Assembly: GCA_038527215.1 (NCBI GenBank)
Contig: JBCBGC010000016.1
Coordinates: 17,956 to 81,955, forward strand
Length of the DNA stretch: 64,000 bases
Reading direction: 5' to 3'
From: JAWPMV01 sp038527215
Lineage (GTDB): Bacteria > Bacteroidota > Bacteroidia > J057
A program made the position numbers and the translations under genes. The notes below the pieces were generated by a model, which worked only from the letters and a program-made list of their open reading frames with translations, was not told the origin of the DNA and searched no databases. Below, in pieces: positions 35,019 to 43,777 of this stretch (position 1 is its first letter; each line of letters starts with the position of its first letter).

Positions 35019-36083
35019 GTGGAATACTTTCTCCAAAGAATCAAGGATTACCTGACCGAATTAAAAGGGAACAAACGCTCCCTCTTGATATGGGGTTTGT
35101 CCGTTGCAGTCCTGATGGCCATCTATGCCTGGACCCGCCCCACGCTCTTTATCTCCATTTCTTCCTTTCATCCCGAAACCAATACCACCGGTATGGGATT
35201 CAATCCGGAAAATCCCATCTCCTTTATTTTGGGGAGTGGACGAGAAACGGTGGAAGGCACCATGATGATCGGCGTGCTCAAAAGCCGCAATTTATCGGAG
35301 GGCATCTCCGGAGATTCCATCCCTGGCCCCCGGGGCCCGGTGCTCCTGGCTGATTCTATTTTGAATAACCTCCCGCCCAATTATAATCCCATCGTCTGGA
35401 TCAGTGGCCTGTTTTCGGAGGATGCGCCTTTACCCTTAAGAAATAAAAAAATCCAGGCGGGCCGCGTGATCAGAGGGGGCCTGACCTTGACCACTACGGA
35501 AGAGGGCTTTATCAAAATGGAGGTTGCGGCCTTCCGACCAGAGCTCGCGGGCTTGATCGCCGATAAAATGATCGATGCGCTCTCGGCTTATTATAAGGAG
35601 CAAAAAACCGCCAAGGCGGAGGCCAATGTGGTTTTCTTTAACATTCGGGCCGACTCAATAAGAAAGGAATTGGATACTGCAGCTGCTGAGATGGCTTACT
35701 ACCAGGATAAGAATCGCTATCGGAACGATGCCAGAAACACCCTCTATCTCACCAAAAAACAGGTGGAAATCGGCTATCTGCAAGAGATGTATACCCAGCT
35801 CATCATCAGTGCAGAAACCGCCAAATCTCAACTAAAACAAGATACGCCCATCATTCAGGTGCTAGATTATCCTGAACCTCCTTATATCGTCCTGGCCAAG
35901 TCGCTGGTGGTGTATGGAATTGCCGGACTGATCCTCGGCCTGATGCTGGGAGCGGCCTGGACGATGCGGAATTTCATCATTGAGGACTTGCTGGTCCTCA
36001 TTAGAAATGAAGACCCGGAACAGCGAGCTTCCGGTGGAGATAATCCTACTGCACAAACAACGGAATATTCCCAAAAAGATTAA
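35019..36083 (+). CDS. Wzz-like chain-length or polysaccharide copolymerase protein
   Basis: A 354-residue inner-membrane protein with the polysaccharide copolymerase layout: a membrane helix near residues 22-38, a periplasmic domain (about 40-285) with coiled-coil potential at about 190-265, and a second membrane helix at about 292-315 preceded by the proline-rich PEPPYIV typical of Wzz. No tyrosine kinase domain, so it is the kinase-less type. The start is GTG at 35019. It partners the SLBB exporter upstream. Its last 38 bases overlap the end of the caspase-like gene on the other strand. Confidence 0.8.
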   Translation: MEYFLQRIKDYLTELKGNKRSLLIWGLSVAVLMAIYAWTRPTLFISISSFHPETNTTGMGFNPENPISFILGSGRETVEGTMMIGVLKSRNLSEGISGDSIPGPRGPVLLADSILNNLPPNYNPIVWISGLFSEDAPLPLRNKKIQAGRVIRGGLTLTTTEEGFIKMEVAAFRPELAGLIADKMIDALSAYYKEQKTAKAEANVVFFNIRADSIRKELDTAAAEMAYYQDKNRYRNDARNTLYLTKKQVEIGYLQEMYTQLIISAETAKSQLKQDTPIIQVLDYPEPPYIVLAKSLVVYGIAGLILGLMLGAAWTMRNFIIEDLLVLIRNEDPEQRASGGDNPTAQTTEYSQKD

Positions 36084-38022
36084 TCGGGATATAAGGATGC
36101 TGGCGTCCCTGGGTGAGCTCTTTGACCCGCTCCATGACGTACAGGTTCAACTCCATTAAGTTGATCATCCCATCTTTAGAGAAATCTGCCGCTCCATTTA
36201 GCCCTTCCAAAATCGCTTTGGTGAAAGCGCCGTGTCCCCATTTGGGATTTTCATAGGAAAACTCTTTCCCACTGGACGAAGTCATGACCGTTACCCCGGC
36301 TTCTTTGTCCACCAATTCGCTGACGGCCTGGTTGAGGTTTTGCGACTTGATGGAGGCGAATTCCAGGAGATCGTAGCCTGATTGCCCACTGTGGCAGGCA
36401 TCCAGAAAAATCAATTTCTTGCAGGGCGCGCCGTTGATGCCTTCCGTAAGGTCTCGGATATTGAGTCCGGTGGCGAATAGATTGTTCGCCTCGAAGTCAT
36501 AAGGCAGGATATACAGGCTGCCTTTGTGGTCCAGGGCTCCGTGGGAAGAAATAAAGATTAGGACCATGTCCTTTTGGGTAGCTTGCTGCTCCAACCAGGC
36601 TATACCGGTTTTGATGTTGACCAGGGTAGCCTGATCATTGAGGAGTTTTTTGACTTTCACCTGGCCGTAGAGCTTCCCTTCCTGAGAAGCAAAACGATCG
36701 GCCACTGAGCTTGCATCGGTATGGGCAAAGGTGAGGTTCACGCTATTGTCCTGGAAGCGGGAAACCCCGATGCTCAGGATATACAGATTGGGCTTATACC
36801 CGTCTCCACTGTTAGAGGAGGGGGGCCGCTTGGAGGAATTGACGACCAGGTCGGCCGCAAAATTGCCTTCGCCGAAGTTGCCGAAAGCATCCGTCTTCAG
36901 GAGATACATATCGGTGCCTCCCTTGCCAAAGCTAGCGGTGCCTCCCGCCAGGGCATAGCCGCCATCCTGGGTGGCAGCCAGGGCATGACCGAAATCTTCT
37001 TTCCCGCCTTTGGTGGTTTTCTCCCATTCCATTTCCCCGCGATTATTGACTTTCACTACCCATAGGTTGGCTGACTTGCGACTTTGAGCCGTCTGCCCGG
37101 TCAGGACATATCCGCCGGAATTGGCTTTGGCGATGTCATAAAAGGCATTTTTACCTTTGCCTCCATAGGTCTTCTCCCACATCACCCGACCGGTAGCGTT
37201 GACCAGCAGGAGTTTGCCATCCAGGCCGGATTGAGGCGTATGGGCCCATCCGGCCACCATAAACTGCCCGGATGGGGTAGCGGTGAGGGATTCAATGACT
37301 GCATTGCCAGGTCCGCGCAAGACTTTGCGCCAGAGCCCCTTGCCATGTCGGTCCAGGCGCACCAGCAGCATATCTGCCTCCGCAGTTTCGGAATAGTATT
37401 GAAAGCCGCCCAGGAGAAATCCTCCATCCCGGGTTTCCAGGATGTCGTAGGCTTTTTCAATGCCTTTACCTCCGTAATTTTTGGCCCACATCTGGGTGCC
37501 TACGGCATTCAATCGCAATACCCAAATATCCCCTTTGCCTTTGCTCTGCGACTCTGTGAAGCCGGCGACCGCAAAGCCTCCGTCCCAGGTTTGAACCACA
37601 GAGCGGGCTTCGTCTGTTTCTTCCCCGCCATAGGTCTGTTCCCACATGAGCTCCCCATATCGGTTGAGTTGGCAGACCCAGGCGTCGTGTTTTCCTTTGG
37701 GATTTGCCTGGGTGTAACCTGCGATCACGTAATTGCCATCCCGGGTTTCAATGATGTCATTGGCCCAGTCAGAACCAGGACCCCCAAATATTTTTCTCCA
37801 GACCTCCTCTCCATAGGGATCTGTTTTGATGACGAGAATATCCGTTTTTCCCTTACCGGTGGAATAGGAAAATCCGGCAATGACATAGTCTCCATCCTGG
37901 GTTTCCAGCACGGCCATGGCATGTTCATCCTTACTTCCTCCGTAGGTAGTGGTGAAGGTATTCTGGCTAAAAAGACTCAAGAGGCATCCATTTGCCAAAA
38001 GGAAGGCAAGCAACCGAATCAT
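36046..38022 (-). CDS. Secreted seven-repeat propeller fused to caspase (C14) domain
   Basis: A 658-residue exported protein with a signal peptide (residues 1-19, ending LFSQ). Residues about 20-390 hold seven repeats of about 50 residues, each with a DGGYVIAG-like strand, a GKG loop and a W-YGG end, consistent with a seven-bladed beta-propeller. Residues about 410-655 are a peptidase C14 caspase domain with H494 in SSHG and C543 in DACHSG, so the catalytic dyad is intact. Metacaspase/orthocaspase-type proteases often cut after Arg or Lys, which is not testable here. No T9SS sorting domain was seen. The 3' end overlaps the Wzz-like gene by 38 bases. Confidence 0.9.
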   Translation of the reverse strand: MIRLLAFLLANGCLLSLFSQNTFTTTYGGSKDEHAMAVLETQDGDYVIAGFSYSTGKGKTDILVIKTDPYGEEVWRKIFGGPGSDWANDIIETRDGNYVIAGYTQANPKGKHDAWVCQLNRYGELMWEQTYGGEETDEARSVVQTWDGGFAVAGFTESQSKGKGDIWVLRLNAVGTQMWAKNYGGKGIEKAYDILETRDGGFLLGGFQYYSETAEADMLLVRLDRHGKGLWRKVLRGPGNAVIESLTATPSGQFMVAGWAHTPQSGLDGKLLLVNATGRVMWEKTYGGKGKNAFYDIAKANSGGYVLTGQTAQSRKSANLWVVKVNNRGEMEWEKTTKGGKEDFGHALAATQDGGYALAGGTASFGKGGTDMYLLKTDAFGNFGEGNFAADLVVNSSKRPPSSNSGDGYKPNLYILSIGVSRFQDNSVNLTFAHTDASSVADRFASQEGKLYGQVKVKKLLNDQATLVNIKTGIAWLEQQATQKDMVLIFISSHGALDHKGSLYILPYDFEANNLFATGLNIRDLTEGINGAPCKKLIFLDACHSGQSGYDLLEFASIKSQNLNQAVSELVDKEAGVTVMTSSSGKEFSYENPKWGHGAFTKAILEGLNGAADFSKDGMINLMELNLYVMERVKELTQGRQHPYIPINLFGNIPLFVQ

Positions 38023-38229
38023 AACTGTAACTATTTTTGCTCAGACGGTTCGGGTAAAAATTTACTTCATATAGGAAGAGGGCTTAAGGGAAAGTTAATA
38101 TACTCAGATTTTTTACAACCAAAACCGAAAAATCCCCGCCTTACCTATCAAAATCCCTAAGAAGTCCGTATTATCAATAGACTTTGCAGCTTCTCCCCAC
38201 TGGAAGCTGTGTATGGACCAAACAATTGC

Positions 38230-38466
38230 ATGAATAAACTCATTGGATATTTGGGGATTGCGATCAGCCTTTTTATCATGTTTGTAGGCGGATACATAGC
38301 AGTGACTCAATTTTTACCTGCCCCTCCACCAATCTTTCGTTTCGAATGGCCGTACTTTAAAGAACACACTGATCATTTCAACTACCTGATGGGCGCCCTT
38401 TTGGTTGCCTACGGAATCTTTCGATTTGTCCGGTCTTACAGAATTATCAATGACAAACAATCTTAA
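38230..38466 (+). CDS. Small two-pass membrane protein, unknown function
   Basis: A 78-residue protein with two membrane helices (about 6-24 and 52-68) joined by a Pro-rich loop (APPPIF) and ending in a basic-acidic tail. No family is recognised. ATG 38230 (MNKLIGYLG) is preferred; an upstream in-frame ATG adds seven residues. The next gene starts within five bases of its stop, suggesting an operon. Such two-helix proteins are frequent as small conserved Bacteroidota membrane proteins. Confidence 0.6.
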   Translation: MNKLIGYLGIAISLFIMFVGGYIAVTQFLPAPPPIFRFEWPYFKEHTDHFNYLMGALLVAYGIFRFVRSYRIINDKQS

Positions 38467-38470
38467 TTTC

Positions 38471-39949
38471 ATGAAGCAACGTATCGTATGGATGCTGTTA
38501 GCAGGAATGTTGGGATGGGTCTTACCGCTTGAGGCCCAGCGTGTAACAGCCAGATTAGATTTGAAAAAAAGAGATCCCAAGCCGGATTTCTATGAATACT
38601 CTCCCTCCGATCAAGGGCTCGTAACTTTTGGCGCCATGAGCAATGTTTCCAGTCGATATCTCGGAATCAAGAAATATGGTGCAGACTTGAGAGAGGAGTG
38701 GAAGGAAAGAGTATTGGAACAAAATGGAAACAAAAACGTGGATTTTGTAACGGTGATTGGCCCCAATATCCTGGTTTTTGTTTCGGAATTTTTTCCCAAA
38801 GAAGGAGTGATCAAGACCTATTATTACTCCTACGATTTACAAGGTAATCAACAAGCCTCGGAGGAAATTCTTTCGGTTTATCCCAACCAAAAAGAACAGA
38901 AAGTGGAGTTGAGGTATATCCTTTCTCCCAACAAAACCCGTCTGATGTGCTATAAAAACCTCCGAAACCGGAAGGAAGCCGAGACCATCCTCTATTATCT
39001 GTTTGACGATGAAGGGGATTATGTACAAAACGGGGAACTGGAAATCCGTTATCCTGACCAGCGTTTCAATGTGCAGAGCCTGCGGGTGAGCAATACGGGA
39101 AATATTTTTGTGCTGGGCCGCTTCAATAAAGTGCTCAATATCAAGGATGCGAATGACTTCCAGTACGTGGTGGTGAAACAGGATATCACGACGGAGCAGC
39201 AGCAGGAATACATGATCAACCTGGGAGACCGCTATATCACGGACCTGGCTTTCCGCCTGGACCGCGCCGAGAATATCTATGTAGCTGGTTTTTATTCGAA
39301 CCGGGGCACAGATCAGATTGCGGGGACCTTATTGCAAAAAATCACGCCTTCGGGTGCGCTGGTTCTCAACGCAAATGAGGCCTTTGACCCCAGCTTTTTG
39401 CGTAACTATCTCACCAGTGGTCAGATCAACCGGGGCCGGGAGTTGAAGAACTTTTACATGGACCCGGAAGATGGCATTATCCTGCGCTCCGATGGTGGCG
39501 TACTGTTACTGGCCGAGAAATTTTACATCAAATCCACTTCCTATCGCGATATCTATGGGTATTGGGTGGACCGGGAACAGTACTATTATGAGGATGTCAT
39601 CCTGACCTCGGTTTCCGGCTCAGGCGATATAGAGTGGCATGCGATTGTAGACAAAAGCCAGGTTTCCGACTCACCTGCCAGCCTTTCCTACTTCAATGCC
39701 ATCAGTAGTCAGGGGTCCTACATTTTCTATGAGTACAAACCCCGCCGGATGGATTTTAACATCTATTACAACACTGTCGGCATGCAGGGGTCTGTTTCAG
39801 ATCGGATCCCGCTCTTGCAGGACTACCGTTTTGGCAACGAGTTTTACCCGCGCTTTTGCGAGCAGATCAACAACCGGGAAGCCTTGCTGGTATACATGCA
39901 GAACCGGGGACAGGTTCTTTCGGTGGTCAAAGTTGAATTTGAATCATAA
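38471..39949 (+). CDS. Exported protein of unknown function, beta-rich
   Basis: A 492-residue protein with a signal peptide (residues 1-22, ending LEAQR). The rest is beta-rich with alternating hydrophobic strands and Asp/Asn turns, probably a propeller-like fold, and contains segments such as LVTFGAMS, MCYKNLRNR and ILRSDGGVLLLAE. No enzyme motif or sorting domain is visible. ATG 38471 is preferred to ATG 38450, which sits within the preceding gene's end, because it begins directly at the basic-then-hydrophobic signal. Close spacing to the small membrane protein suggests co-expression. Function unknown. Confidence 0.65.
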   Translation: MKQRIVWMLLAGMLGWVLPLEAQRVTARLDLKKRDPKPDFYEYSPSDQGLVTFGAMSNVSSRYLGIKKYGADLREEWKERVLEQNGNKNVDFVTVIGPNILVFVSEFFPKEGVIKTYYYSYDLQGNQQASEEILSVYPNQKEQKVELRYILSPNKTRLMCYKNLRNRKEAETILYYLFDDEGDYVQNGELEIRYPDQRFNVQSLRVSNTGNIFVLGRFNKVLNIKDANDFQYVVVKQDITTEQQQEYMINLGDRYITDLAFRLDRAENIYVAGFYSNRGTDQIAGTLLQKITPSGALVLNANEAFDPSFLRNYLTSGQINRGRELKNFYMDPEDGIILRSDGGVLLLAEKFYIKSTSYRDIYGYWVDREQYYYEDVILTSVSGSGDIEWHAIVDKSQVSDSPASLSYFNAISSQGSYIFYEYKPRRMDFNIYYNTVGMQGSVSDRIPLLQDYRFGNEFYPRFCEQINNREALLVYMQNRGQVLSVVKVEFES

Positions 39950-39973
39950 AGGAGGTCCCTCCTTTCAACATAA

Positions 39974-40004
39974 AGCCCCGCCAGCATCGGTTGCTGGCGG
40001 GGCT
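39974..40004. terminator. Bidirectional hairpin between convergent genes
   Basis: A perfect 12-bp GC-rich stem (AGCCCCGCCAGC with GCTGGCGGGGCT) closes a seven-base loop between two convergent genes. There is no T-tract on either side, so it may stop transcription only partly or protect 3' ends. Confidence 0.6.
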
Positions 40005-40032
40005 ATTGCTATCTATTGCTCTGCGTATCTAA

Positions 40033-41391
40033 TCAGATTGGCGTATGGGGGTCCCAGGCCTCCAGGAGGTCTCCTACGCGCTTGACAAAGCGTCCTCCCA
40101 GGGCACCATCGATCACCCGATGGTCATAGGAGTGAGACAGGAACATTTTCTGACGGATGGCGATCACGTCTCCTTCCGGGGTTTCGAGAACCGCAGGGAG
40201 TTTTCTGATGGCGCCGGTCGCCATGATGGCGAGCTGCGGCTGCAGGATGATCGGGGTTCCCATCACATTGCCAAAGGTTCCGACATTGGAAAGGGTGTAG
40301 GTGCCTCCTTCCAATTCGTCAGGCTTGAGCTGGTTGTTGCGGGCCCGGGTCGCCAGGTCATTGATGGCGGCAGAAAGGCCTGCCAGGTTCAGCCGGTCAG
40401 CGTGCTTGATGACCGGAACGATCAGATTATCGGTAGGCAGCGCTACTGCGATGCCCAGGTTGATATCTTTTTTAATCAGGATATTGTCTCCATCTACTGA
40501 GGCATTCACCAGCGGATGCTCGCGCAGCGCTTTGACCACCGCCATCGCCAGGAGAGGCGTGAAAGTCAGCTTTTCCCCATACTGCTCCTGGAAGGCTTTT
40601 TTATGCTTATTCCGCCAGTTGACGAGATTGGTAACGTCCGCTTCCACAAAAGAAGTAACGTGAGCTGAAGTGGCTTTGGAGTTGACCATGTTGCGGGCGA
40701 TCAACTTCCGCATCCGGTCCATTTCCTGAATTTCTACATTGCCACTGCTCACCAGTCCCATGCTGGAAGCAGGAGCTGCCTTGACTACAGGTGCCGGTTT
40801 TTGTACAGGGGCGGCTTTGGTTTCTACAGGCTGGACCACAGCAGGACTCGCTGTAACTACGGGATGTTCTGGACGGTCGGCCACATAGGCCAGGATATCC
40901 TTTTTGGTTACCCTGCCTCCCCGACCACTGCCCGGTAGGCCTTCCAGTTCCTGCATGCTGATCCCCTCTTTGCGGGCGATATTGAGCACGAGTGGAGAGT
41001 AAAAGCGGGAGCCACTGCTGGTATCCAGCCCTACTTGCTCTAGCACAGGCTCGGGTGCAGGGACAAAAGGTACCGCTTCCGGGGCTTTTTCGATTTTCAC
41101 AGGCTCGCCCTGACCATGTCCATTTCCAGAGACGCCATCTTCCACCTCCGCTTCTGTTTCAATAATCGCAATCACTGCGCCTACAGGAATGACATCTCCT
41201 TCCTGGCAGAGCTTTTCTACCAGTTTCCCATCGACTGGGGAAGGGACCTCGGAATCCACTTTATCCGTGGCAATTTCGAGGACGGTATCTTCTTGTTCTA
41301 TTTCTTCTCCGACCTCTTTTGCCCAACTTAAGACGGTGGCTTCGATGATACTTTCCCCCATCTTAGGCATGACTAATTCAAATCTGGCCAT
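40033..41391 (-). CDS. Dihydrolipoamide acyltransferase (E2) of a 2-oxo-acid dehydrogenase
   Basis: A 452-residue E2 component. The lipoyl domain covers about 2-80, with the lipoylated lysine in ATDKVDSEV. A Pro/Ala/Val-rich linker follows, then the peripheral subunit-binding domain (about 135-170, SPLVLNIARKEGI and GSGRGGRVTKKDI). The catalytic domain starts near 215 and ends with SYDHRVIDG (catalytic His). The lipoyl motif and the domain order match the branched-chain or 2-oxoglutarate type better than pyruvate E2s in Bacteroidota. No E1 or E3 genes adjoin. A second, alanine/proline linker separates the binding and catalytic domains. Substrate is inferred, fold is certain. Confidence 0.9.
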   Translation of the reverse strand: MARFELVMPKMGESIIEATVLSWAKEVGEEIEQEDTVLEIATDKVDSEVPSPVDGKLVEKLCQEGDVIPVGAVIAIIETEAEVEDGVSGNGHGQGEPVKIEKAPEAVPFVPAPEPVLEQVGLDTSSGSRFYSPLVLNIARKEGISMQELEGLPGSGRGGRVTKKDILAYVADRPEHPVVTASPAVVQPVETKAAPVQKPAPVVKAAPASSMGLVSSGNVEIQEMDRMRKLIARNMVNSKATSAHVTSFVEADVTNLVNWRNKHKKAFQEQYGEKLTFTPLLAMAVVKALREHPLVNASVDGDNILIKKDINLGIAVALPTDNLIVPVIKHADRLNLAGLSAAINDLATRARNNQLKPDELEGGTYTLSNVGTFGNVMGTPIILQPQLAIMATGAIRKLPAVLETPEGDVIAIRQKMFLSHSYDHRVIDGALGGRFVKRVGDLLEAWDPHTPI

Positions 41392-41573
41392 ATATTCAAT
41401 CGTTTCGGTAGTTAGTTAAGATAAGAAAAACCCAGCGGGATGGATAGACAATTTCTGTAGCAGGAAAGCAAAAAAATGATAGAAACAGGCTATCCAAAGA
41501 ACTTTTTGTTGAGAGGCTCCAGCCGGTTTTTCTTATGTCCTTCAAGCCTACAAACCTACTGAATTTTGCTTGT

Positions 41574-42818
41574 TTAAGCCAATCGCCCTCTGACTTTTTT
41601 AAGGACAAACCTCATGGCATGATGGGCTGTCCGGTCGATATTTACGGCTCTTTTGTGGTAAAGTCGTACATGCTTGGCATCGGTTTCCTGCTCATCAGCG
41701 TAGCCAATCCATGCTTGAGCAGGGACCTCTTCATCCGCTTCCGCCCAGCCGGTAGTAGCCAAACCAATATCCGCCTTTAATAGTTTTCTTACCCCCTGCG
41801 CCATGGCTTGAGCCACCTCGGCAGAAACCACGCCTTTCTCCTCAATCAGAGCAGCCGGGACCTTGAGCACGGAGATTTTTACCGGGATGGCATAGGCGGT
41901 GACGGAACCGGCAAAAAAAGTGGAAGCACCAGAAATACTCACCACGGTAGCGGCGAGGTGTCCGCCCGTCAGGCTTTCTGCAATGGCCAAGGTCAAGCCT
42001 TTTTCCCGAAAGGCTGTAGCTAGCAAAACTTCCAGCGGGCGATCATCCCGGGCATATATTTCGGATGGAAACAGCCCATCTATCTGTGCTCCCCAGTCCG
42101 CGGCGGCCTTTTGGGCTTCCGGAAGCTCTTCCGGTTTGGCCAGCGTACTCAATTCAATCCAAAGTCCGTCTTTACGCGGCAGATAGGAAACGCTGAAAGC
42201 TTCGGGCAGTTTTTCTTCCAGGGCTTCCATCCGCTGGGCGGCAACTGATTCTGCTAAATCCTCTACCCGAATCAAATGCCGAAGGGGCGTCAGCTGTTGA
42301 TAGCTTTGTTGGAGTCGGGGGATGATTTCATGCGCCAGGATGTGAAGCATTTCGAAAGGGACGCCAGGCATAGAGAAGACCCATTTCCCCTCTTGCTCAA
42401 ACGCCATACAGGGAGCCGTCCCCTGTGCATTGGGGATCACCGTGCCAGCCGCAGGCACCATGGCCTGAGCCCGGGTAAGGTCTGTCAGCGGACGATCCAG
42501 GGTTTCATAGCGGCGAACCAAAAATTCCAGGGTGGGCCCATGCTCTACCAAGGGACTCTGGGACCAGTGGGCCAGCACGTTCTTGGTAATGTCATCTTTG
42601 GTGGGACCCAGTCCCCCAGAGATCAAGACGACTTCGTGCCGGGCGTGGGCATAGACCAGGCTTTCAAGGATGGCATCCCAGGTATCAGGGATGGTGATGA
42701 TCTCTGCCAACTGAAAGCCAGCTTGCTCCAACATTCGCCCTGCTTTCGTAGCGTTTGTATTGGTGATTTTGCCATTGAGTAACTCCGAACCAATGGCGAT
42801 GTATGCAATTTTTACCAT
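41574..42818 (-). CDS. cinA: CinA-like protein (molybdopterin-binding fold plus amidase domain)
   Basis: A 414-residue CinA homolog. Residues about 1-165 are the MoCF-biosynthesis fold (AIGSELLNGKITNTNA, SGGLGPTKDD), the middle carries the usual KH-type region, and the C-terminal domain (about 255-414; IAESLTGG, SAEVAQAMAQG, TGWAEADEE) is the PncC-type nicotinamide mononucleotide deamidase. Family members degrade NMN or ADP-ribose in NAD salvage; competence linkage is historical. The C-terminal TGWAE replaces the common TGIAGP loop, a change of the active-site-adjacent turn. ATG 42818 (MVKIAYIAIG) is chosen over an upstream start. Confidence 0.9.
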   Translation of the reverse strand: MVKIAYIAIGSELLNGKITNTNATKAGRMLEQAGFQLAEIITIPDTWDAILESLVYAHARHEVVLISGGLGPTKDDITKNVLAHWSQSPLVEHGPTLEFLVRRYETLDRPLTDLTRAQAMVPAAGTVIPNAQGTAPCMAFEQEGKWVFSMPGVPFEMLHILAHEIIPRLQQSYQQLTPLRHLIRVEDLAESVAAQRMEALEEKLPEAFSVSYLPRKDGLWIELSTLAKPEELPEAQKAAADWGAQIDGLFPSEIYARDDRPLEVLLATAFREKGLTLAIAESLTGGHLAATVVSISGASTFFAGSVTAYAIPVKISVLKVPAALIEEKGVVSAEVAQAMAQGVRKLLKADIGLATTGWAEADEEVPAQAWIGYADEQETDAKHVRLYHKRAVNIDRTAHHAMRFVLKKVRGRLA

Positions 42819-42926
42819 GGGCTCGCAAGTTAGCTGTGAAGGAGGGAGGGAGGACAATTTTTTTGCTTTTTTTTCTTTTACGGGTGAAAGAATTAGCCAA
42901 AAAATGTCTCCGGAGGAAAGGGCCCT

Positions 42927-43580
42927 TTACTCCATATCCCGAATTTTCTTCCTTTTGTCCTGAACCACATTGTACTTCAGGCAAATGACCGGTTGGAAGT
43001 GTCCGCCGTCTACCCCGATCCGCCCTAAGCCAAAACTGCTGTAGCCGAGTCCGGGGGTATAATAGGCAAGCACGTCATCTTTCGGGCGGGGATTGGCATA
43101 GCCCATTTGCATGCCCAGGTCCAAATGCCATCTTTCTGATACGCGGATGACAAAACCGATGGTAGTACTCATGCCCCATTGCCAGCCCCTAACCTCACGG
43201 GTAGGACCAGTGGTTCCCTGGGTGGGATTGATTTCTTCACTGAAATAACTGCCCGTCAGATTGACGGCGATATACGGATAATCCCAATCGATTTGATTGT
43301 AAAAGCGTCCCCCAACCCGAAGAAAAGCGGATTGGTTTCTGGGCTGTATGTAATTCTCGATAAATGCGAAGCGGGCTGGTTCACCATTCTGCAGCGTCTG
43401 CTGGCGAAAGCCCAGGCCCCCTTCCCAGGAGAAAAAAGAGGTCAGTTGTTGTTCCACGTGTAGATCAACCGTTCTGATCAACAGTGGAGAAAGTTGGAGG
43501 CCGATATGGATGTCCCCTTGGCTGTAGGCAGGGGAAAGGAAGAGCAAGCTAAGCAGGAAGGAGCCTAGAATTCGCGTCAT
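42927..43580 (-). CDS. Outer-membrane beta-barrel protein
   Basis: A 217-residue exported protein with a signal peptide (about 1-20, ending AYSQ). The rest is an alternating amphipathic pattern with Gly/aromatic turns, including FSWEGGLGFRQQ, IAVNLTGSYF and WGMSTTIGFV, as in the small barrel proteins (DUF3575/OmpA-barrel-like) of Bacteroidota. No OmpA peptidoglycan-binding domain. The C-terminus runs into a basic stretch. Function unknown. Confidence 0.7.
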   Translation of the reverse strand: MTRILGSFLLSLLFLSPAYSQGDIHIGLQLSPLLIRTVDLHVEQQLTSFFSWEGGLGFRQQTLQNGEPARFAFIENYIQPRNQSAFLRVGGRFYNQIDWDYPYIAVNLTGSYFSEEINPTQGTTGPTREVRGWQWGMSTTIGFVIRVSERWHLDLGMQMGYANPRPKDDVLAYYTPGLGYSSFGLGRIGVDGGHFQPVICLKYNVVQDKRKKIRDME

Positions 43581-43777
43581 ACGGTCACCCTTTGGTTGCC
43601 ATCAGGTTTAAAACTAAGAAACTTTCTTTCAATCTTCCCATTTTCTGCTCCACAGGATGTTAGATAATCTCATCCAGGGCTTCCATTCCCCGCTATTTTT
43701 CAAAGATAGATTGTGAATTTTTCGAACCCTGATTGCTTTGTTTTCGTAACTTGTGGTCCTGAAGGTTAAATAAATAG

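Noticed and set aside
43737..43755. TTTG followed by TAACTTGTG before the exchanger gene
   Set aside because: Spacing of six bases is far too short for a Bacteroidota promoter, and the -7 match is poor.
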